DNA from: JAFIHK01 sp041441455
GTDB lineage: Bacteria > Bacteroidota > Bacteroidia > Bacteroidales > UBA932
Direction of reading: 5' to 3'
NCBI GenBank assembly: GCA_041441455.1
Contig: JASDTB010000044.1
Location: forward strand, 1 to 64,000
Length of the DNA: 64,000 nucleotides
The position numbers and the translations under genes were made by a program. Of this stretch, positions 35,552 to 44,807 are shown piece by piece. Each line of letters starts with the position of its first letter. Within the stretch, counting starts at the first letter, position 1. The notes under the pieces were generated by a model. That model was not told the origin of the DNA, made no database searches, and worked only from the letters and a program-made list of their open reading frames with translations.

Positions 35552-37759
35552 TTATAAAATACTAAATGCGACCGTAAGACCAGCCATTACAATGGCCACC
35601 ATACTCATAAGTTTAATCAGAATATTTAATGATGGTCCAGATGTGTCTTTAAAAGGATCACCAACTGTATCGCCAACAACAGTTGCTTTATGAGATGGAG
35701 ATCCTTTACCTCCATAATGTCCCTCTTCAACATATTTTTTAGCATTATCCCATGCCCCTCCAGCATTCGCCATAAATACTGCAAGAACAAATCCTGCACC
35801 TAAACCTCCCGCTAGAAGGCCCATAACTCCTGATACTCCAAAAACAATTCCTGTTAATACTGGAACTATAATCGCGAGTATAGATGGGAACAACATCTCT
35901 TGCTGAGCTCCTTTAGTTGAAATCTCAACACAACGAGCATAATCAGGTTTGTCTTTTCCTGTTAAAATACCAGGAAACTCCTTAAATTGTCTTCTAACCT
36001 CTTCAACCATCTTTTGAGCAGCTCTACCTACAGCATTCATAGTCAAGCCACAAAACAGGAATGACATCATTGACCCAATAAATACTCCAGCTAAAACTTT
36101 AGGATTCATTAAATTAATCTGATAATATTCCATAAAATCTGGAATAGTAGCCTCTGCAACATTTACAACTCTGCCTGCGACATCAATTGTGTTTTGACCA
36201 ATATGTTGTAATCCAATTTTTATCTCCTCAATATACGAGGCCAAAAGAGCTAGAGCAGTTAAAGCTGCAGATCCAATTGCAAAACCCTTTCCAGTTGCAG
36301 CTGTTGTGTTACCAAGGGCATCAAGAACATCTGTTCTTTTTCTAACCTCTGGCTCCAAATGACTCATCTCTGCATTTCCTCCTGCATTATCAGCGATTGG
36401 ACCGTATGCATCAGTTGCTAAGGTTATTCCAAGAGTTGAAAGCATTCCGACTGCTGCAATACCAATTCCATAAAGTCCTAAACTTAAATTATGCGCAGAG
36501 AGCATATTTGCAGTATCGAATCCAGTAGCACATAAAAATGAAAGTATAATTGCGATTGCAATTGTAATAACCGGAATAGCTGTTGAAATCATGCCCAACC
36601 CAATTCCAGAAATAATTACTGTTGCAGGACCTGTCTGAGAGCTATCTGCAATTTTTTGAGTAGGTTTATAGGAGTGAGACGTATAATATTCAGTTGATTG
36701 TCCAATAACTATACCTGCAACAAGACCTGTTACTACAGAAAAGGATATTCCCATCCAATTTTCAATTTGCAAATAATAGAAAATTCCAAAAGTAGAAATA
36801 GCTATTAAAGCAGAACTTAGATTTACCCCTTTCCCAAGAGAACCTAGTAATTGTTTCATACCAGCACCCTCTTTTGTCCTAACAACATATATACCTATAA
36901 TTGAAAGTATTATTCCAACTGCAGCAATTATCATTGGGGCAAATACAGCTTTAAGTTGCATATCTGGATTGATATAAAATGCAGACGCCCCGAGAGCCGC
37001 AGTTGCTAATATTGATCCACAATATGATTCATACAAGTCAGCACCCATGCCTGCTACATCTCCAACATTATCTCCAACATTATCTGCAATAGTGGCAGGA
37101 TTTCTAGGATCGTCTTCAGGGATGCCTGCTTCCACTTTTCCGACTAAGTCTGCTCCAACATCTGCCGCCTTTGTATAGATTCCTCCACCTACTCTAGCAA
37201 ATAGAGCTTGTGTTGATGCACCCATTCCAAATGTCAACATTGTTGTCGTGATAACTACCAACTTTTGAGCTCCAGTCGCCTCCACAAAATGATTCAATAA
37301 CAAATACCATAGTGATATATCTAGTAATCCTAAGCCAACAACAACAAGTCCCATAACAGCACCTGAGCGAAACGCTAACTTTAGACCGCTATTTAACGAT
37401 CTTCTTGCTGCATTTGCAGTTCTAGCAGAGGCGTAAGTTGCAGTTTTCATACCAATAAATCCAGCAAGTCCAGAGAAAAAACCGCCACTTAAAAAAGCAA
37501 ATGGCACCCATGGGTTCTGAACTCCAAATCCATACGCAAGAACCGCAAAAAAGATACTAAGAAAAATAAATACAATTAATACTACTTTGTATTGTTGCTT
37601 AAGATAGGCCATCGCTCCTTTGCGAACGTGCGACGCAATCTCCTTCATTGTATCTGTACCTTCGCTCTCCTTCATCATCTGTTTAAAGAAGATGTAAGCA
37701 AACACAAGAGCGACAACTGATGCAATAGGAGCTAGATAAAAAAGTGTTTCGGTTGTCAT
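35552..37759 (-). CDS. hppA: Membrane-bound ion-pumping pyrophosphatase
   Basis: This integral membrane enzyme couples pyrophosphate hydrolysis to H+ and/or Na+ export. The 735-residue product has about 16 hydrophobic segments and the family motifs GGIYTKAADVGADLVGKVE and DDPRNPATIADNVGDNVGD (about residues 190-235), and DNAKKYVEEG near the C-terminus. The segment GNTTAATGKG carries Ala where K+-independent enzymes have Lys, so it should be the K+-dependent type. Related enzymes in Bacteroides are reported to pump Na+ and H+; the pumped ion here is not settled by eye. It is monocistronic in appearance. Confidence 0.96.
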   Translation of the reverse strand: MTTETLFYLAPIASVVALVFAYIFFKQMMKESEGTDTMKEIASHVRKGAMAYLKQQYKVVLIVFIFLSIFFAVLAYGFGVQNPWVPFAFLSGGFFSGLAGFIGMKTATYASARTANAARRSLNSGLKLAFRSGAVMGLVVVGLGLLDISLWYLLLNHFVEATGAQKLVVITTTMLTFGMGASTQALFARVGGGIYTKAADVGADLVGKVEAGIPEDDPRNPATIADNVGDNVGDVAGMGADLYESYCGSILATAALGASAFYINPDMQLKAVFAPMIIAAVGIILSIIGIYVVRTKEGAGMKQLLGSLGKGVNLSSALIAISTFGIFYYLQIENWMGISFSVVTGLVAGIVIGQSTEYYTSHSYKPTQKIADSSQTGPATVIISGIGLGMISTAIPVITIAIAIILSFLCATGFDTANMLSAHNLSLGLYGIGIAAVGMLSTLGITLATDAYGPIADNAGGNAEMSHLEPEVRKRTDVLDALGNTTAATGKGFAIGSAALTALALLASYIEEIKIGLQHIGQNTIDVAGRVVNVAEATIPDFMEYYQINLMNPKVLAGVFIGSMMSFLFCGLTMNAVGRAAQKMVEEVRRQFKEFPGILTGKDKPDYARCVEISTKGAQQEMLFPSILAIIVPVLTGIVFGVSGVMGLLAGGLGAGFVLAVFMANAGGAWDNAKKYVEEGHYGGKGSPSHKATVVGDTVGDPFKDTSGPSLNILIKLMSMVAIVMAGLTVAFSIL

Positions 37760-37780
37760 AGTTTATTAGTTTAGTTTAGT

Positions 37781-38605
37781 TTAAATTTGAATAGACTTTA
37801 TGCAAGACTCCTTAAAATATGGATCGATTAAAGAAGCCATTCTCTTTAGATTTGAAGTATCACCTGTAGATATATACTCAGTTGAACAATTCAACCTATT
37901 TTCTTTAGATATCGATAGCAATCCTCTCTCTTCTAAGACAGACTTTACTCTTAAAGCTACCGAAGGAGCAGGATCTACTACAACAATATTTTGCCCAACA
38001 ACCTCTTGAATTTGCTCCTTGAGAAATGGATAGTGAGTACATCCTAAGACAATATGATCAGCCCCTTTATCAATCATTGGAGTAATATATTTATTTAAAA
38101 GGTCATACGTCGCCATTTCGTCAAATTTTCCATCTTCTACGATCTCAACCAAACCCTCTCCCACCTGTTCTACAACTTCAATATCAGATGCAAAACGCTC
38201 AAGTGTCCTGTGATATAAACGACCTTTAAAAGTTCCCTTAGTTGCCAAAACCCCAATTACGCCACTTTTAGAGTGTAACGCAGCTGGTTTTACGGCTGGT
38301 TCCATTCCTACAAAAATTACATTATTAAAATTTTGACGTAGCTCATCGATAGCAGCTGCAGTAGCAGTATTGCAAGCTACTACTATTATTTTGGCACCTT
38401 TGCTTAAAAGAAAGTCTGTAATCTTAAACGCTCTGGATTGAACCTCTTCAATAGATTTTGGTCCGTATGGGCAATGAGCATTATCTGATACATATATAAA
38501 ATCCTCATTAAAAAGAGATTTATGAAGCTCCTTCAAAACAGACAAACCACCTACTCCAGAGTCAAAAACTCCAATAACGCCATTCTTTTGATTCAATAAA
38601 CTCAT
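37781..38605 (-). CDS. murI: Glutamate racemase
   Basis: MurI makes D-glutamate for peptidoglycan. The ATG at 38605 is chosen (274 residues): an upstream in-frame ATG at 38656 would run the frame through the terminator hairpin of the preceding gene. Motifs are GVFDSGVGGLSVL (about 12-24), YGPKS, VACNTATAAAID with catalytic Cys78, and LGCTHYPFL with the second catalytic Cys near residue 190. It is last in the minus-strand envelope cluster after two skp genes, separated from them by a hairpin terminator, so it may have its own weak promoter or depend on read-through. Confidence 0.96.
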   Translation of the reverse strand: MSLLNQKNGVIGVFDSGVGGLSVLKELHKSLFNEDFIYVSDNAHCPYGPKSIEEVQSRAFKITDFLLSKGAKIIVVACNTATAAAIDELRQNFNNVIFVGMEPAVKPAALHSKSGVIGVLATKGTFKGRLYHRTLERFASDIEVVEQVGEGLVEIVEDGKFDEMATYDLLNKYITPMIDKGADHIVLGCTHYPFLKEQIQEVVGQNIVVVDPAPSVALRVKSVLEERGLLSISKENRLNCSTEYISTGDTSNLKRMASLIDPYFKESCIKSIQI

Positions 38606-38614
38606 ATGGAAAAT

Positions 38615-38643
38615 AAAAAAAGTCACCTCATTATGAAGTGACT
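38615..38643 (-). terminator. Terminator between skp2 and murI
   Basis: On the minus strand AGTCAC-T-TCAT and ATGA-G-GTGACT pair with one internal mismatch and a very small loop (38643-38621), followed by a run of six Ts (38620-38615). It lies ten bases upstream of the chosen murI start. Confidence 0.7.
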
Positions 38644-38678
38644 GTAAATTTAACAAAATAATTTTGGGGTTACAATAA

Positions 38679-39269
38679 TTATTTTGCTGCAGGTTTAGCT
38701 GGCGCTTGAGCTGGTTGCTCTTGTTGAGCTGATTTTGGCACCATTACTTTTTTGTCTGCAGGTATCTTAAGTTCTGTTTTTGCTAAAGGAAGAACATTTA
38801 CACTTTCTGCTCCAATAAATGGAATAGTTCCACCTGAAGTATCAAATATGTAAGTAAATGATTGTGCTTTCCCAATTTTCTCTAATGTATCGTTAGCTTT
38901 CTTATATACTGGAGCAAATAGTAGTTGATACATTTGTTGATATTCAGCTTGAGCATTTTGTTGATAAGAGTTGATTCTTGCCTCTAGGTCAACAATCTCT
39001 TTCTGTTTTGCTTCAAGAGTTGCAGCAGTCCAAGTAGCTTGTTTTTGTTGGTAAGTTGTAACCTTTGTTTGATATTCTGTTTGGAAAGCAGTTAAAGTCT
39101 CTTGAAGTTCTTGAGAATATTTTTCAAGTTTCACAACTGCACTATCGCGCTCAGGCATAAGATTGATTAGCTCCTGAATATTAATATGCCCAAATTTATT
39201 GCCTTGAGCAAAAGCAGATGCAGTCGAAAAGATGAATACTACTGCCAGTAATTTTGAAAAAAGTTTCAT
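38679..39269 (-). CDS. OmpH/Skp-family periplasmic chaperone (second copy)
   Basis: Skp-like proteins hold unfolded outer-membrane proteins in the periplasm. The 196-residue product has a cleavable signal (MKLFSKLLAVVFIFSTASAFA, cut near 21), the family start FGHINIQELINLMPERDSAV, and a long charged helical hairpin (about 45-125) rich in Gln and Lys. The tail after residue 170 is a low-complexity Pro/Ala/Gln stretch not typical of Skp. It lies 23 bases after the other skp gene and downstream of bamA, the same grouping as in other Bacteroidota. Confidence 0.9.
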   Translation of the reverse strand: MKLFSKLLAVVFIFSTASAFAQGNKFGHINIQELINLMPERDSAVVKLEKYSQELQETLTAFQTEYQTKVTTYQQKQATWTAATLEAKQKEIVDLEARINSYQQNAQAEYQQMYQLLFAPVYKKANDTLEKIGKAQSFTYIFDTSGGTIPFIGAESVNVLPLAKTELKIPADKKVMVPKSAQQEQPAQAPAKPAAK

Positions 39270-39292
39270 ATGGTTTTTTAATTATTTGGTTT

Positions 39293-39805
39293 CTATTTAA
39301 TTCCAAGCTTTCTTATCACTTTCGAAGTAAGGTCTGCATTTGGATTGTTATAAATCACTCCTTGCACAACAGCAAGATCAAAAACAATTGCAATTCTTGA
39401 CTCATCAGCCACGTCGTTGATAGCTTTTTGAACTCTATTTTTAATAGGATCAATTAACTCCTTCGATCTCTTAGCCATTTGGCCATCTTGACCAAAATAA
39501 CTTGCTTGAAGTTCCTTCACCTCTTTTTCCCTTCTAATGATATCATTTTCTCTAGCCACCCTTTGAACTTCAGACATCGAGGCTCTTTGAGATTGATAAC
39601 TTTTATACATTAGTTCAATCTTCTTATACTCAGCCTCAAGCTTAGCATCTAGTTGAGATTTTTGGTTTTCAAGAATACTTTTGGCACTTACATATTCGGG
39701 AATTCTATCCAGAATCTTATCTGTATTCACATATCCAACTGTTTGTCCGTTCATTCCTATAAACGATGCAAACATTAATATTGCTGCCGAAATAAACTTT
39801 TTCAT
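39293..39805 (-). CDS. OmpH/Skp-family periplasmic chaperone (first copy)
   Basis: This 170-residue Skp-like protein has a signal peptide (ending about GMNGQ, residue 21), the conserved TVGYVNTDKILDRIPEY start, a coiled-coil hairpin (about 40-120), and the C-terminal strand IAIVFDLAVVQGVIYNNPNADLTSKVI that joins the beta-body. It lies ten bases after the bamA stop, so the chaperone and the assembly machine are translated from one transcript. It differs clearly from the next copy, so the duplication is old. Confidence 0.93.
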   Translation of the reverse strand: MKKFISAAILMFASFIGMNGQTVGYVNTDKILDRIPEYVSAKSILENQKSQLDAKLEAEYKKIELMYKSYQSQRASMSEVQRVARENDIIRREKEVKELQASYFGQDGQMAKRSKELIDPIKNRVQKAINDVADESRIAIVFDLAVVQGVIYNNPNADLTSKVIRKLGIK

Positions 39806-39815
39806 ATAATATTTT

Positions 39816-42317
39816 TTAGAATTGCTGACCTATTACAAAGTGGAAGTTACTTCCTCCTTTAGATTTTCCCTCAACAGGATCGAATCCATAACCCCAGTCA
39901 ATACCAAGCATACCAACAATTGGTAAAAGGACTCTGACACCTACTCCTGCAGATCTCTTTATTGAGAAAGGATTGAAATCTCTGATATCCGACCAAGCAT
40001 TACCTCCCTCTAAGAACACTAAAGCATAGATAGTAGATTGAGGTTGTAGTATTACAGGATAACGTAACTCAAGAGTAAATTTATCGTAAACATTACCTGC
40101 ATATGCATTTTTATTTCTAGGAGTTAATGATGCATTTGGGTAACCACGTAATCCAATTGTCTCCGTTCCATAAGTATTGTAACCAGACATACCGTCACCA
40201 CCTAACACGAAGCCTTCGAATGGAGAGTAACCAAGATCTCTATTGTAATATCCTAAATACCCAAAGAATGATCTAGACATCAACACTAAGTCACCAACAA
40301 TAGGAGTATATAGAGTTCCTTTGAATGTCCATTTATGATACTCTATCCAACGATATTTATCAGCATCAGACATTTTAGAATAATCTGTGTCTTTAGATCT
40401 GAATAGCGAATATGGAGGAGTTAACTGAAGACCTAATTGGAAGTCAGATCCTTTTCTTGGATAGACAGGTTGGTCGGTAGAGTTTCTTTGAAGTCTGATT
40501 TTCCAACTGATGTTATTTGAATAACCATTAGAGAATAGGAAGTAATACTGCCAATTTTTCAAGCGATAAGATTGTGCACTGATTTCGTTATATAATACAA
40601 ACCAGTTATCAGGCCATTTAAGTCTTGTACCAATTCCTGCCGACAAACCAAATACCTCCATGCTTTGATCAGCTGTTTGGAAGAAATAGTATGCATTTGT
40701 TTGTCTTGTATAGTAAGCAGATAGGCTCAAAGATGTTGGTTTTGTTCCAAATAGCCATGGTTCGGTGAAACTAGCTGAAAGAGCTGTGTAATAAGAGCCA
40801 TTGGTTTGGAAACGAAGAGCAAGCTGCTGACCATCACCTAAAGGAACAGGTCTCCATGCTTTTCTATCCAAGATTCTTCCAATTGAGAAGTTATTAAAAC
40901 TAACACCGAGTGTACCTACGAATGTATTACCACCCCATCCTCCAGCTACTTCTAACTGGCTGTTTGGTTTTTCCTCTACATTATAGGTAATATCAACTGT
41001 ATTGTTTATTTGATTAGGAACAATGTTATAACCGCCTGGAGACATGATTTTCTCTGGGTCAAAGTGTCCCATCGAAGATATCTCTCTTAAAGATCTCTCT
41101 AACGAAGTTTGACTAAAAAGATAGCCTGGTCTAGTAAACAGCTCTCTTCTAACAATTTTTTCGTTAGTAATATTATTTCCATTAATTACAATTCGATTAA
41201 AAGTTGCTGGTTTTCCTTCGACCATGCGCATCTCTACATCTACAGAGTCGCCATCGATATTAACCTCTACTGGCATAACATTGAAGAAAAGATATCCTTG
41301 GTCGCGATATAACTTAGATACGTTTCCATCCTCAGCATCGTACAATCTCTTTTCCATTGAAACAACATCATATACATCCCCCTTTTGAATTCTTAAAATT
41401 CTATTCAAGTATTCAGAACTATATATAGAGTTTCCAGTCCAAGTGATATTTCTAAAGTAATATTTTCTACCCTCCTCTATCTTGAATGTTATACCCATTC
41501 TTGAATCAGAGATGTAGTAGATTGAATCTTTCAAAATTTTCGCATCGCGATAACCTCTTTCACTATATTTTTGAATCAGCGATTTTTTATCGTTGTCGTA
41601 CTCCTTTTCGTTAAATTTCTTGCTAGAGAAAAAGTTCAAAAGATTCATATCTTTTGTCTTCTTCATTGCTTTTGCAAGTTTGAATGAACTGATATTGTCG
41701 TTACCTTCGAATCTAATCTTTTGGATTTTTACCTTAGGACCTCTCTTTACATTGAATGTAACGTTGACTGCATTAACAAAATTAGTATCCTTAACTTGAA
41801 GAACTTCAACCTCTGTCTTAAGAAATCCCTTTTCAACATAGTACTTTCTGATAATTTCGGTAGATGATTTAACCAAAAAGTCGGAAAGTTCGCTTCCTCT
41901 TCTAAGTTTTAATCTCTCTTGAAGATCCGATTTTTCAGATTTTTTTATTCCATTGAAATCCCATTTTACAACTCTCGATCTCTCCTGAAGATATAAATTT
42001 AGAAAAACCTTATCTGCCGAAACAGAGTCAATCTCTAAAGATACCTCAGAAAATAATCTGGCCATCCACAGCCTTTTTACAATAGAAGAGACCTCATCGC
42101 CAGGAATTGTGATAGAGTCACCGACATTGAGACCTGTCTGAGCAATAATATCTTCTTTGTTGTTGTACTTTACGCCCGAAAGCCTTACGCCTCCAATGAC
42201 ATATTTTTTCGGTTCGTTGTAATCAACTGAAATTGATTTGCTGGATCCTGTGTTCTGAGCCCTTAGACCGATGGGCGCAAGGATAACTATTAATAGAAAA
42301 ATTTTTAATGACTTCAT
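39816..42317 (-). CDS. bamA: Outer-membrane protein assembly factor BamA
   Basis: BamA inserts beta-barrel proteins into the outer membrane. The ATG at 42317 gives a standard signal peptide (MKSLKIFLLIVILAPIGLRAQ); 833 residues. POTRA-like repeats occupy about 40-430, seen in motifs such as VIGGVRLSGVKYNNKEDI and RKYYFRNITWTGNSIY. The Omp85 barrel follows, including GLRGYPNASLTPRNKNAYAG with the lid/loop-6 type motif, and the protein ends HFVIGQQF with terminal phenylalanine. It is preceded by uppS and nadK and followed by two skp genes. A promoter-like box lies just upstream. Confidence 0.96.
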   Translation of the reverse strand: MKSLKIFLLIVILAPIGLRAQNTGSSKSISVDYNEPKKYVIGGVRLSGVKYNNKEDIIAQTGLNVGDSITIPGDEVSSIVKRLWMARLFSEVSLEIDSVSADKVFLNLYLQERSRVVKWDFNGIKKSEKSDLQERLKLRRGSELSDFLVKSSTEIIRKYYVEKGFLKTEVEVLQVKDTNFVNAVNVTFNVKRGPKVKIQKIRFEGNDNISSFKLAKAMKKTKDMNLLNFFSSKKFNEKEYDNDKKSLIQKYSERGYRDAKILKDSIYYISDSRMGITFKIEEGRKYYFRNITWTGNSIYSSEYLNRILRIQKGDVYDVVSMEKRLYDAEDGNVSKLYRDQGYLFFNVMPVEVNIDGDSVDVEMRMVEGKPATFNRIVINGNNITNEKIVRRELFTRPGYLFSQTSLERSLREISSMGHFDPEKIMSPGGYNIVPNQINNTVDITYNVEEKPNSQLEVAGGWGGNTFVGTLGVSFNNFSIGRILDRKAWRPVPLGDGQQLALRFQTNGSYYTALSASFTEPWLFGTKPTSLSLSAYYTRQTNAYYFFQTADQSMEVFGLSAGIGTRLKWPDNWFVLYNEISAQSYRLKNWQYYFLFSNGYSNNISWKIRLQRNSTDQPVYPRKGSDFQLGLQLTPPYSLFRSKDTDYSKMSDADKYRWIEYHKWTFKGTLYTPIVGDLVLMSRSFFGYLGYYNRDLGYSPFEGFVLGGDGMSGYNTYGTETIGLRGYPNASLTPRNKNAYAGNVYDKFTLELRYPVILQPQSTIYALVFLEGGNAWSDIRDFNPFSIKRSAGVGVRVLLPIVGMLGIDWGYGFDPVEGKSKGGSNFHFVIGQQF

Positions 42318-42341
42318 CTGCACATTCTGACTGTAAGTTTG

Positions 42342-42349
42342 CAAATATA
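42342..42349 (-). promoter_or_regulatory. Promoter -7 box for bamA
   Basis: The minus strand reads TATATTTG in the 62-nt gap between uppS and bamA, matching TAnnTTTG. It would give a leader of about 20 nt, so bamA-skp-skp can probably be transcribed apart from nadK-uppS. Confidence 0.5.
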
Positions 42350-42379
42350 AGCTTTTATTTGTTTTAACGGCTTAACTAC

Positions 42380-43111
42380 TTAAAGAATATTTACCTGTTC
42401 CCCGGTTTTTCCAAAGCGCCTCTCTCTCTGCGCAAATTCATCCAGCGCTTGCTGAAAGTTAGTTTTGCGAAAATCGGGCCAAAGAATTTCAGTGAAATAG
42501 AGTTCGGTATATGCCGCCTGCCAGAGCATGAAATTGCTTATTCGTTGCTCACCACTAGTGCGGATTAAAAGATCAGGATCTGGAACACCATTTGTACTTA
42601 AATAACTTTCGAACAGATCATTTAATGTCTGTTCGTCGGTGTTTGTATTAGGATTATTCAATACAAATTGAGCTACTTTTTGATTCGCTTGTAAAATATC
42701 CCATTTACCACTATAACTTAAAAAAATGATAAGAGTGAGTCCCGAATTTTTAGAAGTTAACTCCTCTGCTCCATAAATTTTGGTTTTTAAGTTATCGGGC
42801 AACTTAGAAATATCACCTATAACTCTAAACTTTATGTTATTTTTCATAAAGGTAGGAGTCTCATTGATTATTGCTTCTATCATTAAACCCATCAAAGCAA
42901 AAACCTCAGCATGAGGGCGATTCCAATTCTCCTCTGAAAAAGCAAACAGACTAAGAAAATTCACCCCTTTCTCCACTGCAAATTCACAAGAGGCTCTTAC
43001 AGCTTCAACACCGGCTTTATGTCCCTCAATTCTCTCTAATCCCCGCTGTTTGGCCCATCTGCCATTTCCATCCATTATAATAGTAACATGATTCGGAATC
43101 TTATTCTTCAT
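42380..43111 (-). CDS. uppS: Isoprenyl (undecaprenyl) diphosphate synthase
   Basis: UppS condenses isopentenyl diphosphate units into the C55 lipid carrier used for peptidoglycan and surface glycans. The 243-residue product opens with HVTIIMDGNGRWAKQRG (Asp14 as the catalytic acid), followed by GHKAGVEAVR, and has LSLFAFSEENWNRP and LIRTSGEQRISNFMLWQAAYTELYF near the C-terminus. It lies 14 bases after nadK. All key motifs are intact. Confidence 0.97.
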   Translation of the reverse strand: MKNKIPNHVTIIMDGNGRWAKQRGLERIEGHKAGVEAVRASCEFAVEKGVNFLSLFAFSEENWNRPHAEVFALMGLMIEAIINETPTFMKNNIKFRVIGDISKLPDNLKTKIYGAEELTSKNSGLTLIIFLSYSGKWDILQANQKVAQFVLNNPNTNTDEQTLNDLFESYLSTNGVPDPDLLIRTSGEQRISNFMLWQAAYTELYFTEILWPDFRKTNFQQALDEFAQRERRFGKTGEQVNIL

Positions 43112-43125
43112 ATCTGTTTATAAAT

Positions 43126-44010
43126 TTAAAAGCTGTTTCTCTTATCGGCCCCCCACAGAAGTTTCTCCTTGATGGCGTCAAAAAACCCGCTTGGCTTTAG
43201 TGAAATATAATTTAAATCAAAGTTAGCTTTTTTTATCACAAATTCTGTATTGTTCTCAATTTGCACTGATCTGTTATCTACACAAAGCAACGCCCCACCC
43301 TTCCTGGAGTTAAATGTGATCTTCATTACAGCCTCTTCTGGAACAACCAGTGGTCTAACATTTAAGTTATGCGGAGCAATTGGAGCTATGATCACTGCTT
43401 TAGACGATGGCATCACAATTGGGCCGCCAATACTAAGTGAATAGGCTGTTGATCCTGTAGGTGTAGCAAGAACTATACCATCCGACCAATAAGTAGGAAG
43501 TTTGAGACCATCTACCGAAACATCAACAGACAACATTGACGGGTCAATTCTCTGAATTGAGACCTCATTTAAGGCAAATGGGTAAATTCCAGGTATTGGA
43601 TTAGCAGTAGAGACTTCCAAAACAGCTCTCTTCTCAATGTAGAAATTTCCAGATGTTAGAACATCAATCCACTCAGTGCCTGGAATAGAATCGGCACTTG
43701 TTAAGAACCCAAGTCTTCCAAAATTGATTCCAGCAACAGGAATCTCCCTGTCTCTGATTAATGTTAGTGATTCCAAAAATGTTCCATCTCCACCCAAACA
43801 TAGAAAAATATCGATCTTTTCCCCCAAATCTTCGCTACCCGAAAATAGCTCTCCTTCTGGAATATTAAGTCTGTATTTCTCTACCATTTTATAGTAGAAA
43901 TCCTTATAATATACAAGCTCTGCCCCTCTCTCAACAAAGGACTTAATTACATCACACAACCTCTCTCTCCACTTATACTCAACTTCTCTAGCAAATAGGG
44001 CGATTCTCAT
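43126..44010 (-). CDS. nadK: NAD kinase
   Basis: NadK phosphorylates NAD to NADP. The 294-residue product has the GGDGT motif (73-77), GRLGFL, and the second conserved stretch DGIVLATPTGSTAYSLSIGGPIV (about 180) that binds NAD. It is the first gene of the minus-strand envelope cluster and shares a 46-nt gap with the divergent pdxJ gene. Confidence 0.97.
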   Translation of the reverse strand: MRIALFAREVEYKWRERLCDVIKSFVERGAELVYYKDFYYKMVEKYRLNIPEGELFSGSEDLGEKIDIFLCLGGDGTFLESLTLIRDREIPVAGINFGRLGFLTSADSIPGTEWIDVLTSGNFYIEKRAVLEVSTANPIPGIYPFALNEVSIQRIDPSMLSVDVSVDGLKLPTYWSDGIVLATPTGSTAYSLSIGGPIVMPSSKAVIIAPIAPHNLNVRPLVVPEEAVMKITFNSRKGGALLCVDNRSVQIENNTEFVIKKANFDLNYISLKPSGFFDAIKEKLLWGADKRNSF

Positions 44011-44030
44011 AAATTAACTTTAATAATTCC

Positions 44031-44048
44031 CAAAAATACATAAATTTG
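44031..44048. promoter_or_regulatory. Back-to-back -7 boxes for nadK (-) and pdxJ (+)
   Basis: CAAAAATA at 44031-44038 reads TATTTTTG on the minus strand, facing nadK. TAAATTTG at 44041-44048 faces pdxJ. The two TAnnTTTG boxes are only two bases apart. The pdxJ start codon is eight bases after its box, so the pdxJ mRNA would have almost no leader. Confidence 0.6.
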
Positions 44049-44056
44049 CATCTATT

Positions 44057-44776
44057 ATGACAAAATTAAGCGTAAATATAAATAAAATAGCCACACTCCG
44101 TAACTCAAGAGGAGGTAATCTCCCTGATGTATTGAAAGCAGCACTAGACTGCGAAAGATTCGGAGCAGAAGGGATAACCGTTCACCCTAGACCAGATGAG
44201 AGACATATCAGGTACAGCGATGTGTATAACTTAAAACCTGTTCTAACTACAGAATTCAACATTGAAGGAAATCCTGTTGACAAATTTGTAAAACTAGTAT
44301 TAGAGATTAAACCTCATCAAGTGACTTTAGTTCCAGATGCAGAACATGCTCTGACGTCTGATAGCGGGTGGGATACCATTAATAACAAATCATTCTTAAA
44401 AGAGATTTGTGCTCTTTTCAAGTCGGAGGGAATCAGAACCTCAATTTTTGTAGATCCAAAGATAGAAATGGTTAAGCATGCTGCCGATACTGGTTGCGAC
44501 AGAATAGAGCTTTATACTGAGTCTTATGCTCGAAATTTCTATATAAATAAAGAGATGGCAATCGAAGATTACGTTAAGGCAGCAGAGGAGGCAAACAAAT
44601 TAGGCCTAGAGATTAATGCTGGACACGATCTTAATCTTGACAACCTCAATTACTTTCAAAAAAATATTATAAATTTAAAAGAGGTTTCAATTGGACATGC
44701 TTTAATTTGCGATGCTCTTTATTATGGATTAGAGAACACAATCCAAGCATACTTAAGGCAGTTAAGAAATTATTAA
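44057..44776 (+). CDS. pdxJ: Pyridoxine 5'-phosphate synthase
   Basis: PdxJ makes pyridoxine phosphate from 1-deoxyxylulose 5-phosphate and 3-amino-2-oxopropyl phosphate in the DXP-dependent vitamin B6 pathway. The 239-residue TIM-barrel product has the family start KLSVNINKIATLRNSRGG, the motif GITVHPRPDERHIRYSD (about 39-55), HQVTLVPD, and the phosphate-binding GLEINAGHDLN with EVSIGHALICDALYYGLE at the C-terminus. All expected catalytic regions are present. Confidence 0.97.
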   Translation: MTKLSVNINKIATLRNSRGGNLPDVLKAALDCERFGAEGITVHPRPDERHIRYSDVYNLKPVLTTEFNIEGNPVDKFVKLVLEIKPHQVTLVPDAEHALTSDSGWDTINNKSFLKEICALFKSEGIRTSIFVDPKIEMVKHAADTGCDRIELYTESYARNFYINKEMAIEDYVKAAEEANKLGLEINAGHDLNLDNLNYFQKNIINLKEVSIGHALICDALYYGLENTIQAYLRQLRNY

Positions 44777-44777
44777 T

Positions 44778-44785
44778 TATATTTG
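44778..44785 (+). promoter_or_regulatory. Promoter -7 box for the OmpH-like gene
   Basis: TATATTTG directly after the pdxJ stop fits TAnnTTTG and lies 22 bases before the next start codon. Confidence 0.45.
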
Positions 44786-44807
44786 TAAAAATAAATATCA
44801 ATATCAA

